This document shows positions 16,160-25,241 of a DNA stretch of 37,026 nt, in pieces. Within the stretch, counting starts at the first letter, position 1. The number at the start of each line of letters is the position of its first letter. The stretch is from Alphaproteobacteria bacterium (GTDB lineage Bacteria; Pseudomonadota; Alphaproteobacteria; Micavibrionales; Micavibrionaceae). The position numbers were made by a program, and so were the translations under genes. The DNA is taken from positions 1-37,026 of the forward strand of contig JAJOJU010000019.1 of assembly GCA_021208265.1 (NCBI GenBank), written 5' to 3'. The notes beneath the pieces are model-generated. The model made no database searches. It saw only the letters and a program-made list of their open reading frames with translations, and was not told the DNA's origin.

Positions 16160-17514
16160 CAGCCCTTCGCAACTTCCTTTAAATGGGCCGTGCCGGAACC
16201 AGGTGTAATTTCGGGACGACCAATCGAGATATAATGGAAGCCGCGTTTTTCCATGTCCGGCACTTTGTAGATGTTGCGGAAGTCCACCAGACGCTTGTGT
16301 TTCATAAGTTGCTCAATTTTATCAAGGTTAAGTGCGCGGAATTCATTCCATTCCGTCACGATCACCAGAACATCAGCGTCTTTGGCAACATCGTAGGAAT
16401 TTTCACACCATTCCACATCGTCCAGATGCTTGGCAGCCTCTTCCATGGCGGCGGGGTCAAACGCCGCCACATGGGCGCCATGTTCCTGAAGCAGGGGAAT
16501 AATCACAAGGCTGGGCGATTCACGCACGTCATCCGTATTGGGTTTGAATGAAACCCCCAGAATGCCAACGCGCAGGCCTTTTACAGAGCCGCCGCAGGCT
16601 TGAATGATGCGCTCCGCCATCGACTTCTGGCGCTCGGCATTGACCCAGACAACAGTTTCCACGATATTCTGCGGCGCGCCGTATTTTTGACCGATTTGTG
16701 TCAGGGCCAGCGTATCTTTCGGGAAGCAGGAGCCACCATAACCGGGGCCTGCATGCAGGAATTTAGAGCCGATCCGGCCATCCAGACCGATGCCGCGCGC
16801 CACTTCCTGAACGTTTGCTCCGGCCTGTTCGCACAAATTGGCGATTTCATTGATAAAGGTAATCTTGGTTGCCAGAAAGGCGTTGGAGGCATATTTAATG
16901 ATCTCCGCCGTTTCCGGGGTGGTGATGATCATCGGCGTTTCATTAATGTAGAGCGGGCGGTAAAGTGCCCGTATAACTTCCGTAGCGCGTTCGCTTTCGC
17001 TGCCCACGACAACCCGGTCGGGGCGCATGAAGTCGTTAATAGCAGCTCCTTCGCGCAGGAATTCGGGGTTGGAACAGACATCAAAATCGGCGTTCGGATT
17101 GGTTTCCCGGATGATTTGTGCCACTTCCTTGGCGGTGCCTACAGGTACCGTGGATTTGTTGACGATAACGGTATAGCCCTCCAGCACGGCGGCAATCTCT
17201 CGGGCCGCCTGATGCACATATTTCATATCGGCGTTGCCGTCAGCCGGGTTTGTGGGGGTGCCGACAGCGATAAATACAGCGTCCGATCCCTGCACGGCTT
17301 CCTTCAGGTCAGTGGTAAAGGATAAACGTCCGGCTTTGGTTTGTTTTTCCACCAGTGAGTCAAGGCCGGGCTCGTATATCGGGATTTCACCTTGTTTCAG
17401 GCGTTCTATTTTTGAAGCGTCTTTATCAACACACACAACATCAATGCCGAACTCAGCAAAACATGTTCCTGATACAAGGCCTACATAACCTGTTCCCACC
17501 ACTCCGATCCGCAT
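16159..17514 (-). CDS. ugd: UDP-glucose 6-dehydrogenase
   Basis: 451 residues. The N-terminal NAD fold begins GVVGTGYVGLVSG; VGTPTNP and KSTVPVGT follow. The catalytic cysteine is in GYGGSCFPKD, and the C-terminal UDP-binding domain has GILGVSFKPNTDDVRESPS. The enzyme oxidises UDP-glucose twice to UDP-glucuronate, a precursor of surface polysaccharides. It is first in an operon with cysQ; AAGGAG (17521-17526 on the opposite strand) supports the start. A 10-base inverted repeat lies about 65 bases upstream, in the divergent gap to the SapC gene. Confidence 0.92.
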   Translation of the reverse strand: MRIGVVGTGYVGLVSGTCFAEFGIDVVCVDKDASKIERLKQGEIPIYEPGLDSLVEKQTKAGRLSFTTDLKEAVQGSDAVFIAVGTPTNPADGNADMKYVHQAAREIAAVLEGYTVIVNKSTVPVGTAKEVAQIIRETNPNADFDVCSNPEFLREGAAINDFMRPDRVVVGSESERATEVIRALYRPLYINETPMIITTPETAEIIKYASNAFLATKITFINEIANLCEQAGANVQEVARGIGLDGRIGSKFLHAGPGYGGSCFPKDTLALTQIGQKYGAPQNIVETVVWVNAERQKSMAERIIQACGGSVKGLRVGILGVSFKPNTDDVRESPSLVIIPLLQEHGAHVAAFDPAAMEEAAKHLDDVEWCENSYDVAKDADVLVIVTEWNEFRALNLDKIEQLMKHKRLVDFRNIYKVPDMEKRGFHYISIGRPEITPGSGTAHLKEVAKG

Positions 17515-17579
17515 TTATTTCTCCTTGAAAATCCAGTGTAAGCGCAGTCTATAGGACTTATATTGTGCTGAAAAGGCCG

Positions 17580-17601
17580 TTTTTACAAAGATTTGTAAAA
17601 A
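17580..17601. repeat. Perfect inverted repeat in the ugd/sapC divergent gap
   Basis: TTTTTACAAA, GA, TTTGTAAAAA: 10-base arms with a 2-base centre. It lies within the 232-base gap between two divergent genes. The tight centre and symmetry suit a protein-binding site. The rest of the gap shows no further gene. Confidence 0.5.
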
Positions 17602-17746
17602 TTCTTTTAGACTTTTTTTATGGTTTTCAGGCATTCTTTAGCATGCTTTGGCGTCAGGGGTTCGCTCAGGTCTTGCAAAAAAGAGCCTGATTTGCTTTGA
17701 TACGCCGGAGATTCACTAGAATTTGAAAGGTTAAACAGGATTTATT

Positions 17747-18538
17747 ATGGCAGCAAAAGACACGAAAGCAAAAGCAGCACCAAAGACAGCAGGGACGCCT
17801 GCGGCCAATCTGCCTCTCTTCTATAAAAAGCCGACTCCTCTGGATGGTAAGGCTCATGCTAATCTGGGGCTGAAAAAGAATTTCGGCTTTGGCTTTACCA
17901 AGGGCATTAATGCGGTGCCTGTGAACCTGATTGAGATGCCGCAAATTTGCCATTTCTACCCGATTGCATTTTCACCGGATGGTCATGCGACGCCTGTGGC
18001 TATTCTGGGCCTGCGTGACGGTGAAAACCTGTTCCTGAAAGGGGATAACACCTGGGAGGAGAACACATATATTCCGGCTTACATTCGCCGTTACCCGTTC
18101 ATTTTCTCGGAAATGCCAGGTGGTGAAAATCTTAGTCTGTGTGTGGATATGGATGATGCTGTTACTGAAAAGAACGGTGATCAGCCTTTCTTTGATAAAG
18201 AAGGCAAGCCGAGCCTGCTGTCACAGAATGCTCTGGAGTTCTGTAAGTCATACCACGCAGCGGCTCAGCAAACTCTGGAATTCAGTAAGGCACTTGCTGC
18301 CAGCGGTCTTCTGGTCGAGCGTGAAGCACAGATCAATGTAGCAGGCAACCGCCGAATCAACTTCTCCGGCTTTAACATTATTGACGAGAAAAAGCTGGCG
18401 GAGCTGAGCGACAAGGACTTCCTTGAATGGCGCAAGAAAGGCTGGCTGCCGTTCTTGTACGCGCACTTGTTCTCCGGCGCGCAGTGGCAGCGTCTGACAG
18501 CGCTTCTGAATGAGCGCCTTGTAAAAGAAGCTGCGTAG
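17747..18538 (+). CDS. SapC-like protein
   Basis: 263 residues. After a low-complexity Lys/Ala N-terminus, the SapC-family pattern follows: VPVNLIEMPQICHFYPIAFS, then PVAILGLRDGENLFL, and YIPAYIRRYPFIFSE. SapC was named in Campylobacter S-layer loci, and homologues are widespread in proteobacteria, often near outer-membrane receptors; the biochemical role is unknown. No signal peptide is visible, so it is probably cytoplasmic. AGGA lies about 7 bases before the ATG. A hairpin follows the gene. Confidence 0.75.
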   Translation: MAAKDTKAKAAPKTAGTPAANLPLFYKKPTPLDGKAHANLGLKKNFGFGFTKGINAVPVNLIEMPQICHFYPIAFSPDGHATPVAILGLRDGENLFLKGDNTWEENTYIPAYIRRYPFIFSEMPGGENLSLCVDMDDAVTEKNGDQPFFDKEGKPSLLSQNALEFCKSYHAAAQQTLEFSKALAASGLLVEREAQINVAGNRRINFSGFNIIDEKKLAELSDKDFLEWRKKGWLPFLYAHLFSGAQWQRLTALLNERLVKEAA

Positions 18539-18574
18539 CAGCCTGGTTCTCACCCCTTTGTGGATAGATATGGA

Positions 18575-18602
18575 ATGGGCTTGCACTTCGTTGCAGGCCC
18601 AT
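18575..18602 (+). terminator. Hairpin after the SapC-like gene
   Basis: ATGGGCTTGCA, loop CTTCGT, TGCAGGCCCAT: an 11-base stem with one G-T pair. No strong T run follows (CTATTTG), so it may be a weak terminator or an mRNA-stabilising hairpin before the next gene. Confidence 0.45.
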
Positions 18603-18644
18603 GCTATTTGATGCATATCCATTGACATTCGGGAGGATTCTTTC

Positions 18645-19238
18645 ATGGCAAAAGTCGGGCCTTTACGCGCTGCGGAACTGACGGGTAAATCAAAATCGAC
18701 CGTTCAGCGGGCGATGACCAGCGGCAAGCTGTCTTACGAGGTCGACAATGCCGGTCGCCGGGTAATTGATGTGTCCGAGCTGGAGCGGGTTTTTGGTCTC
18801 GGCAAAACAGCCAGTGCGCCGGCCGCCGCCGCTGAGCAGGAGCTGGAAAAGGCCTCTCAGATGATTGAGATGGAGCGCATGAAAATGCGTATCAAGATGC
18901 TGGAAGAGCAGCTTTATTCCGCCAATCAGACGATCGATGATTTAAAAAGCCAGCGCGACAAATGGCAGAAGCAGGCCGATCAGGTGCTGCTGACCAGCCA
19001 GTATTCCCAGAAACAGGCCGAAGAACTGCGCGAGGAAATGAAAGCCCGTGAACGCCGCGCTTTGGAAGCACGGGAAGAGCGCCGTAAGCAAATGCTGGCT
19101 GAGCGTATGCGCCGTTTGAAAGGCGACAATCAGAACGCCACGGAAGAAACTGCCAAAAAAGCAGCGGCTGCCGGGGGCGCGTCTGCCGAAACGCCGTTTA
19201 ATTTTCAAGGTCTCTGGAAACGCGTAAAAGGCCAATAG
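18645..19238 (+). CDS. HTH plus coiled-coil protein, unrecognised
   Basis: 197 residues. The first 45 form an excisionase/MerR-like helix-turn-helix with wing (RAAELTGKSKSTVQRAM, then NAGRRVIDVSELERVFG). Residues about 65-160 are a long charged coiled coil (QELEKASQMIEMERMKM through REERRKQMLAERMRRLK). An Ala/Gly tail ends in FNFQGLWKRVKGQ. GGGAGGA precedes the start. The layout resembles small DNA-binding adaptor proteins of plasmids and phages, but I cannot name the family. Confidence 0.65.
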   Translation: MAKVGPLRAAELTGKSKSTVQRAMTSGKLSYEVDNAGRRVIDVSELERVFGLGKTASAPAAAAEQELEKASQMIEMERMKMRIKMLEEQLYSANQTIDDLKSQRDKWQKQADQVLLTSQYSQKQAEELREEMKARERRALEAREERRKQMLAERMRRLKGDNQNATEETAKKAAAAGGASAETPFNFQGLWKRVKGQ

Positions 19239-19289
19239 ATAGAAGAGCAAGCCTGTCCGATGTGCCGCGAACCTGTTATACTGGGACTT

Positions 19290-19920
19290 ATGCGGTTTAT
19301 CACGATAGTCTTGTTGTTTATCCTGCTTGTGCCGGGTATGGCGTTGGCGCAGGAAGAGACCGAGTCTATCGACCTTCTGGAACAGCTTGAGAGCGAGTCG
19401 GCCAAGCCCCGTCCATCCGTTCCCTCACTTCCCCCCCCGTTTGAAAGACCCGTTGGAGAGGGACAAAAAACCGCTTCCGTATAAAAGCTATGATGAGATC
19501 CCCGAAGAGGTGATTGAAGAAGCGGAACAGATTGAGCAACGCTGCACCGACAGCTCTACCATGTCGGTCTATTACGACTGCGAATGCTGGGCGATGCGGT
19601 TTCTGGAACAGCGTCTGATAAGGGGGCCGGAAGTTTCACAGAATTCGGTTATGATGGATATAGGGACGGAGTGCCCCAATACCCCCGCCATTGCAGGTTA
19701 TGCCTATAACACCTGTATTCATCAGGGGATCAGCACGTTCCCATCGGGGCAGGACCCGGAAGAATATTGTGAGTGTGTCGGGAATTCCTACGCCAAACTT
19801 TATGAGCGTTCGGGGCAGACGCTTACGTCTTCGTTGATAGTCAAAATGAAAACGATCTCGGCTTTAAGCTGTACAAAACAGCCGCCGGGTGTGCCCGTAC
19901 TAGTACCGCCCATTAAATAA
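19290..19920 (+). CDS. Secreted cysteine-containing protein, unrecognised, one-base frameshift
   Basis: ATG 19290 begins a clear Sec signal peptide (MRFITIVLLFILLVPGMALA, then QEE). The frame breaks at C8 19431-19438; one fewer C joins it to DPLERDKKPLPYKSYDEIPE and the rest, for 209 residues. The mature protein has about ten cysteines (YYDCECWAMRF; YNTCIHQG; EYCECVGNSYAKLY; LSCTK), implying disulfides in the periplasm. The pattern is steady and protein-like, but I know no function. It ends tail to tail with the acyl-CoA dehydrogenase gene, overlapping by 8 bases. Confidence 0.65.
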
Positions 19921-21530
19921 TCGGGGCGGGGCCGTCAATCGCAATTTTAATATGTGCCAGCGCGAGCGGCAGAATGTTGAGGCGATAGAATTCCGCGAGC
20001 CTGATTTTCTCAGCTGTAAATTCGTCTTGTGCCAATCTTTGAGCAGCCTGGGCAGCGCGCGCCATCATGGCTCCGCCCGCGGCAATGCCGAAAGCTTTCA
20101 AAAGCGGTGTGGCGGAAGCGGCTGCTTCCTCCGGTGTGGCCTTGCAGATATGCGTCACAAGATCTTTCAGGCCTTGCGCATATTCCAGTGGCAGATACGG
20201 CTCCATCTCCGTGATATATTTAAGCGCTTCTGCGCCCTGATCACGCTGCATCTTGCGAAATGCAAGGTCAGCCGCCTGAATGCCGTTGGTGCCTTCATAT
20301 ATAGGCAGAATGCGCGCATCGCGGTAGAACTGCGCAGCGCCTGTTTCTTCTATAAAGCCCATGCCACCATGTACCTGCACGCCGAGTGAGGCGACCTCCA
20401 CAGCGTTATCGGTGCACCATGATTTCACGATGGGGGTCATAAATTCCACCTTACCCTTATCGCCAGAATCAAGCGCCAGTGCGGCTTCATAGGTGAGCAT
20501 ACGCCCGGCTTGCGTGAGAGCTTTCATGGTCAGCAGCATGCGTTTTACATCAGCATGTTCTTCAATCGGGGCGCGTGCGCCTGTGCTTAAGGATTTACCC
20601 TGCACGCGGTCATGCGCATATTCCAGAGCTTTCTGCGTGGCGCGCTCGGCAATGGCCACGCCCTGCAGACCTACGGAAAGGCGGGCGTTGTTCATCATGG
20701 TGAACATGTATCTAAGGCCTTCATGGGCTGTGCCGACCAGCTCACCTTTCGCGCCGTCAAAATCCATCGTGCAGGTGGGGGAACCATGAATGCCCAGCTT
20801 ATGTTCCAGCCCGATGCATTCAACCGTATTGCGGCTGCCGTTCTCCAGAATTTTGGGCACGATGAAGAGGGAGATGCCTTTTACATCATCCGGCGCGCCG
20901 TCAATGCGGCCCAGCACAAGGTGGATGATGTTATCCGCCATATCGTGTTCGCCATATGTGATAAATATTTTCTGGCCTGTGATGGCATAGCTGCCGTCAG
21001 CCTGCGGCGCGGCTTTGGTGCGGATAAGGCCGAGGTCGGAACCCGCTTGCGGTTCAGTCAGGTTCATGGTGCCCGTCCATTCGCCGGAAATCAGCTTGGG
21101 CAGATAAGTGTTTTTCTGATCGTCCGAACCGTGATGATTGATGGCTTCCACCGCACCTTGGTTGAGGAGGGGGCACAGGCCAAAGCTCATATTCGCGGAT
21201 TGCCACATTTCCTGTACCGGGAAGGCGATGGCATAGGGTAAGCCCTGACCGCCATAATTGGGGTCAAAGGGTACGGCATTCCAGCCCGCATCGCGGTATT
21301 GGGCGTAAGCATCCTTAAAACCGGGGGATGTGGTCACAACGCCGTCTGCCAGCTTCGCACCATCCTGATCGCCTGTCTTATTAAGCGGCGCCAGCACTTC
21401 TGCCGCCAGTTTGCCGGCCTCATCGAAAATGGCTTCCATGGTGTCAGAATCGACATCCGGGCTTTGGAAGCCCAGAACATCGTTCAGAATGAATTGAATA
21501 TCGCGAAGGGGGGGGCGTGTAGATTGTCAT
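19913..21530 (-). CDS. Acyl-CoA dehydrogenase, frameshift near the start
   Basis: A FAD enzyme of fatty-acid oxidation. Motifs are MNLTEPQAGSDLG and ITGQKIFITYGEHD around the FAD site, and the catalytic glutamate is in IYEGTNGIQAADLAFRKM. The long open frame starts only at MEAIFDEAGK, but one fewer base in G8 21508-21515 joins it to an N-terminus beginning MTIYTPP at ATG 21530, followed by LRDIQFILNDVLGF, which is the family's normal start. The joined length is 538 residues. It belongs to the larger subfamily with a C-terminal extension and matches it throughout. It is divergent from the lytic transglycosylase gene. Confidence 0.87.
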
Positions 21531-21548
21531 GCGAATATTCTATGAACT

Positions 21549-21564
21549 TGGCACGGTCATTGCA
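21549..21564 (+). promoter_or_regulatory. Sigma54 (RpoN) promoter of the lytic transglycosylase gene
   Basis: TGGCACG-GTCA-TTGCA matches the -24/-12 consensus TGGCACG-N4-TTGCW at every fixed position, with the required GG-N10-GC spacing. The expected start is about 21574, with the ATG at 21606 and AAGGAAG in between. Such promoters need an enhancer-binding activator. Confidence 0.75.
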
Positions 21565-21605
21565 AAACAAACATTAGGAACGAAAAACCAAGGAAGACCG
21601 GAATT

Positions 21606-22508
21606 ATGACCGTATCGCCGCAACCAATTGATAATACAACGATTTCCGCTTTTGGGGCGCAGGTGCCCAAATCGGTCGTTTTTGCCATCCATGACGCCAG
21701 CCAGAAATCAGGGGTCGATTTTTCCTACCTCGTGAAACAGGCAGGCGTGGAAAGCAGTTTTGATCCTAATGCTAAAGCGCGCGGAAGCTCTGCCACCGGG
21801 CTTTACCAGTTCATCCAAAGCACATGGCTGAATATGGTAGAACGCCATGGCGATAAATACGGCATTGATACGGATGGTATGTCGCGGAAAGAGATTCTGG
21901 CGTTACGGAAGGACCCGGAACTTTCTTCCTATATGGCGGCAGAGCTTGCCAATGAAAACCGTGAAGTGCTGGAAAACAATTGGGGCGGTGAAGTGGGCGA
22001 AACGGAGCTTTATCTGGCCCATTTCATGGGTTCCGGCGGCGCTTCATCTTTCCTGCGCGCACATGATCGTAACCCCATGATGGCGGCGGCAGATTTATTC
22101 CCGGAAGCAGCGCGCTCCAACCGGGCTGTTTTCTTTGACGGACATCGCGCGCGCAGCGTGAGCGGAAGTGTATGAATTTTTTGATCAGAAATTTGACCGT
22201 TATGATTCCGGCATGGCGCAAATTGCAGCGGCGCTGGGGTCTGACGAGCAAAAACGGCGCCCGTGCAGCTGGCTTCCGCCGAAACCTGCCAGCCGGAAGA
22301 AAACCCGATCATTCTGCCGGCAAATTCTGTTGTGTTTTCCATGCGCCAGAATTATGGCGCCTATCATCCGCAAACGCCGGAGCTGGCAGCAGCTGTGCAA
22401 TCAGCCGGGGTTTCCAGCTATCAGCAGATGATGGTAAACCCGGTGGAACTTATGATGCTGTCCCAGCTTGATATGCCGCTGGGTGAAAAATCTACCAAAT
22501 TCTTCTAA
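21606..22508 (+). CDS. Lytic transglycosylase (SLT fold), two frameshifts
   Basis: The N-terminal 190 residues carry a soluble-lytic-transglycosylase domain: VKQAGVESSFDPNAKARGSS with the catalytic Glu in VESSF, then GLYQFIQSTWLNM and LYLAHFMGSGGASSFL. Removing a G near 22164-22165 joins SVS to EVYEFFDQKFDRYDSGMAQ. Adding an A in A5 22253-22257 then reaches KTAPVQLASAETC and PVELMMLSQLDMPLGEK. The whole is 300 residues ending at 22508. It cleaves peptidoglycan glycan strands. No signal peptide is visible at the N-terminus. The sigma54 promoter suggests co-regulation with flagellar or other RpoN genes, where such enzymes open the wall for envelope-spanning machines. Confidence 0.8.
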
Positions 22509-22548
22509 TACTTGCAGCCCGAAAGGGCGGGCGGTATAGAAGAATGAT

Positions 22549-23272
22549 ATGCCTGAAAATTCCATCTATGTCCTGAACAAACGCGTGCAGCTGTTGCAAA
22601 CGGCGGCGGGGTTTCGTACCTCCATTGACTCTGTACTTTTGGCTGCGGCTTGCGGGGCGAAAGCCGGGGATCACATTCTTGATCTTGGCTGCGGGGTGGG
22701 CAGCGCCGGGTTTTGCGTGCTGTGGCGCGTGCCGGACACGCAGTTAACAGGCGTTGAGATACAGGCGGAATCTTATGATCTAGCCGTGCAGAACGCGGCT
22801 TTGAACGACATGGTTGATCGCTGTGAGTTTGTTTTGAGTGATATTAGAGCTTACCGGGGGCGGGGGTTTCATCACGTGATTTGTAATCCGCCGTATCTGG
22901 AGGCTGGGACGCATTTGATATCGCCTTCGGAATCTCTGGCGCGGGCGCGTGGGCATGGGGATGATGAGACCACTCTGCAAGACTGGGTTGATATGGCCTA
23001 TAAAGCCTTAAAACAGGATGGGTCCTTTACCATGATCCACCGGGCGGATCATGCGGATAAAATCGTGCAGGCGCTGGGCAAGCGTTTTGGCGCGGTGGAG
23101 CTTATTCCCCTTTGGCCGCGCGCCGGGGTGAAAGCGAAGCGCGTGATTATCCGCGCGATTAAGGGCCGAAAGAGCGGTGCTGCATTAAACCCCGGTTTGG
23201 TCTTGCATCAGGAAAACGGCGATTATACGGACAGAGGCCGATGCCGTTTTGCGGTCAGGCGGAAGCCTTTAG
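22549..23272 (+). CDS. N6-adenine methyltransferase, TrmN6/YfiC-like, one-base frameshift near the end
   Basis: An AdoMet-dependent methyltransferase. Motif I is LDLGCGVGSAGF and the catalytic motif is NPPY (CNPPYLEAGT), which marks amino-group methylation of adenine in RNA or DNA. The YfiC/TrmN6 group modifies A37 of tRNA-Val in E. coli. The N-terminus has LLQTAAGFRTSIDSVLLAAA as in that group. The raw frame runs on to 23361, but removing one base in GACAGAGG (about 23230-23237) gives YTDEADAVLRSGGSL and a stop at 23270-23272, the family's usual end, for 240 residues. That stop interlocks with the stop of the opposite gene, which supports the correction. Confidence 0.75.
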
Positions 23273-23625
23273 AAATGATCGGGGTCAAACACGGGGGCAG
23301 GCAGCGGCGTGTTATCAATATTACAACGTTGCAACACGATATCCCACTGCGCTTTGGCTGATGTTCTTGAATGAATCGGCGTGTGAGCTACCGAAATATC
23401 AGCCATCTTAATAAGGCCTGTTTTCCAGATATTCCCCTGATCCGTCCCCTGTGTGGCCTGAATGAAGTCAACAACGCTGGTAAGGGGAAGAGTTAGAATT
23501 GCTCCCTGATAGGTTTCAAAGCTGGCGAATTTATTCTGCAGGATACCAAAGGGGGAATTACGTTCAGTACGCAGATCACAAACTTGAGCAGGCGCTAGAA
23601 AGTTTTTTACAACAGGGATCATCAT
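23269..23625 (-). CDS. Unrecognised 118-residue protein
   Basis: Begins MMIPVVKNFLAPAQVCDLRT and ends LPAPVFDPDHF. It has no signal peptide, membrane helix or motif I know. Segments such as YQGAILTLPLTSVVDFIQA look like a folded domain. It runs opposite to the methyltransferase and overlaps its corrected stop by 2 bases. The intact frame and compact packing support a real gene. Confidence 0.5.
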   Translation of the reverse strand: MMIPVVKNFLAPAQVCDLRTERNSPFGILQNKFASFETYQGAILTLPLTSVVDFIQATQGTDQGNIWKTGLIKMADISVAHTPIHSRTSAKAQWDIVLQRCNIDNTPLPAPVFDPDHF

Positions 23626-23680
23626 TTTTTACTCCAGTATTTACGCGATAAAGTTACTCTAGTTTTTATTTACGTAACAA

Positions 23681-25210
23681 TCAAGCCTTCATCTTTACGC
23701 GCAAATATTCATGTACTTTATCAAGGCTGATGCGCTCCTGCGCCATTGTGTTGCGTTCCCGTACGGTGACGGTTTGATCAGCATTCGTCTGGTCATCAAT
23801 CGTGAAACAGAACGGCGTGCCGATTTCGTCCTGACGGGCGTAGCGCTTGCCGATATTTTGCTTGATGTCGAGATCAACCGCGAAGTCCTCGCGCAGCTCC
23901 AGATACAGATTGGTGGCCGGGGCCGCATGTTCCTCCTTGGCGGTCAGCGGCAGGATCGCCGCTTTCTTGGGCGCCATGGCGGGGGTGAAGTTGAGGTAAA
24001 CGCCAGATGGGCGGTTCGGATCAGGCGTATAAGCTTCACATAGCAGCGCCAGAACGCCGCGGCTGAGGCCCGCTGAAGGTTCAATCACATGCGGCAGGTA
24101 ACGCTTGGTGTTATCCGTGGGGTCCATATATTCCAGCTTGGCTTTGGAAAATTCCTGATGCTGGGTCAGGTCGAAATTACCACGGTGGGCAATGCCCTCC
24201 AGCTCATCAAACCCATCGCCGCTGAATGGAAATTGGTATTCAAAGTCGATCGTGCGGGCGGAATAATGGGCCAGATCCGCCTTCGGCGTGTCATAGAAAT
24301 GCAGGTGGTTTAAGGGTAAGCCCACGCTTTCCCAGAATTTCTTGCGCTGCTCCACCCAGAAATCAAACCACATCGGCACATCGTCTTGATGGCAGAACCA
24401 TTCCAGTTCCATTTGTTCGAATTCACGCGAACGGAAGATGAAGTTACGCGGGGTAACTTCGTTACGGAATGCTTTACCAATTTGGGCGATGCCAAACGGC
24501 ACACGCACGCGGCTGGAATCCAGCACGTTTTTGAAGTTGAGGAATATCCCCGCGCAGGTTTCGGGGCGTAAGTATACTTTGTTTTCCTCACCCGCCGCCG
24601 CGCCGGCGTATGAATGGAACATCATGTTGAACTGACGCGGTTCGGTCAGCGTGCCGGGTTCCTTGGCATCCGGGCCTATGATTTTGGGGAAGTCAGCCAC
24701 AGGCGTTTTATCAAGCTGCCCGCGTGTGTAATCGCTTTCCGGGCGGCCGCGTGCATGTTTTTTCAGGCGCTGGGCGATTTCATCCGCGCTTGCTTCCTTA
24801 TCAAAAGCCAGCCACGGGCCTTGTCCATCGTTAGGGGACAGCACGATCAGGTGATCGGCGCGGTAGCGTTTCTTGCTTTCCTTACAATCGACCATGGGGT
24901 CGTTAAAGCCGCCGACATGGCCCGAAGCTTCCCAGCATTTGGGGTTTTGGATAATGGCGCTATCAAGGCCCACGATTTCAATAGGCTGGCCATCAGGGCC
25001 GATAGGGGGGGTAACCACCATATCGCGCCACCAGCGGTCACGCAGGTTATTCTTAAGCTCCACGCCCAGCGGGCCGTAATCCCAGAAACCGTTGAGGCCG
25101 CCGTATATGTCAGACGCCGCAAAGATAAAGCCGCGGCGTTTGCACAGGGCAACAATGTCTTTCATGTCTTTGGCGGTAGGTGCAGCGTGCGTGTTTTTCT
25201 CGGCAGCCAT
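23681..25210 (-). CDS. glyS: Glycyl-tRNA synthetase, single-chain (alpha2) type
   Basis: 509 residues, intact. A class II synthetase of the homodimeric kind: N-terminal RRGFIFAASDIYGGLNGFWD, motif 2 in FRNEVTPRNFIFRSREFEQME, motif 3 in PSAGLSRGVLALL, then an anticodon-binding domain (LDIKQNIGKRYARQDEIGTP). It charges tRNA-Gly. Most proteobacteria instead use the unrelated two-gene alpha2-beta2 enzyme (glyQ and glyS), so this form is notable here. It follows sdhB by 31 bases on the same strand and may share its transcript. Confidence 0.92.
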   Translation of the reverse strand: MAAEKNTHAAPTAKDMKDIVALCKRRGFIFAASDIYGGLNGFWDYGPLGVELKNNLRDRWWRDMVVTPPIGPDGQPIEIVGLDSAIIQNPKCWEASGHVGGFNDPMVDCKESKKRYRADHLIVLSPNDGQGPWLAFDKEASADEIAQRLKKHARGRPESDYTRGQLDKTPVADFPKIIGPDAKEPGTLTEPRQFNMMFHSYAGAAAGEENKVYLRPETCAGIFLNFKNVLDSSRVRVPFGIAQIGKAFRNEVTPRNFIFRSREFEQMELEWFCHQDDVPMWFDFWVEQRKKFWESVGLPLNHLHFYDTPKADLAHYSARTIDFEYQFPFSGDGFDELEGIAHRGNFDLTQHQEFSKAKLEYMDPTDNTKRYLPHVIEPSAGLSRGVLALLCEAYTPDPNRPSGVYLNFTPAMAPKKAAILPLTAKEEHAAPATNLYLELREDFAVDLDIKQNIGKRYARQDEIGTPFCFTIDDQTNADQTVTVRERNTMAQERISLDKVHEYLRVKMKA

Positions 25211-25241
25211 GGCAGTTACTCTTTCTTGCGTATTTTGGGGT

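Noticed and set aside
16600-17325. 241-residue ORF on the plus strand
   Set aside because: Antisense shadow of ugd; the minus-strand frame has full family motifs, and this one has none.
20612-21241. 209-residue ORF on the plus strand
   Set aside because: Antisense to the acyl-CoA dehydrogenase; no protein family pattern or ribosome binding site.
22168-22431. Separate gene after the transglycosylase
   Set aside because: Its first part continues the transglycosylase after a one-base correction; its later part is a wrong frame of the same gene.
22517-22528. GCCC-GAAA-GGGC hairpin as a terminator
   Set aside because: Four-base stem with no T run; too weak to call.
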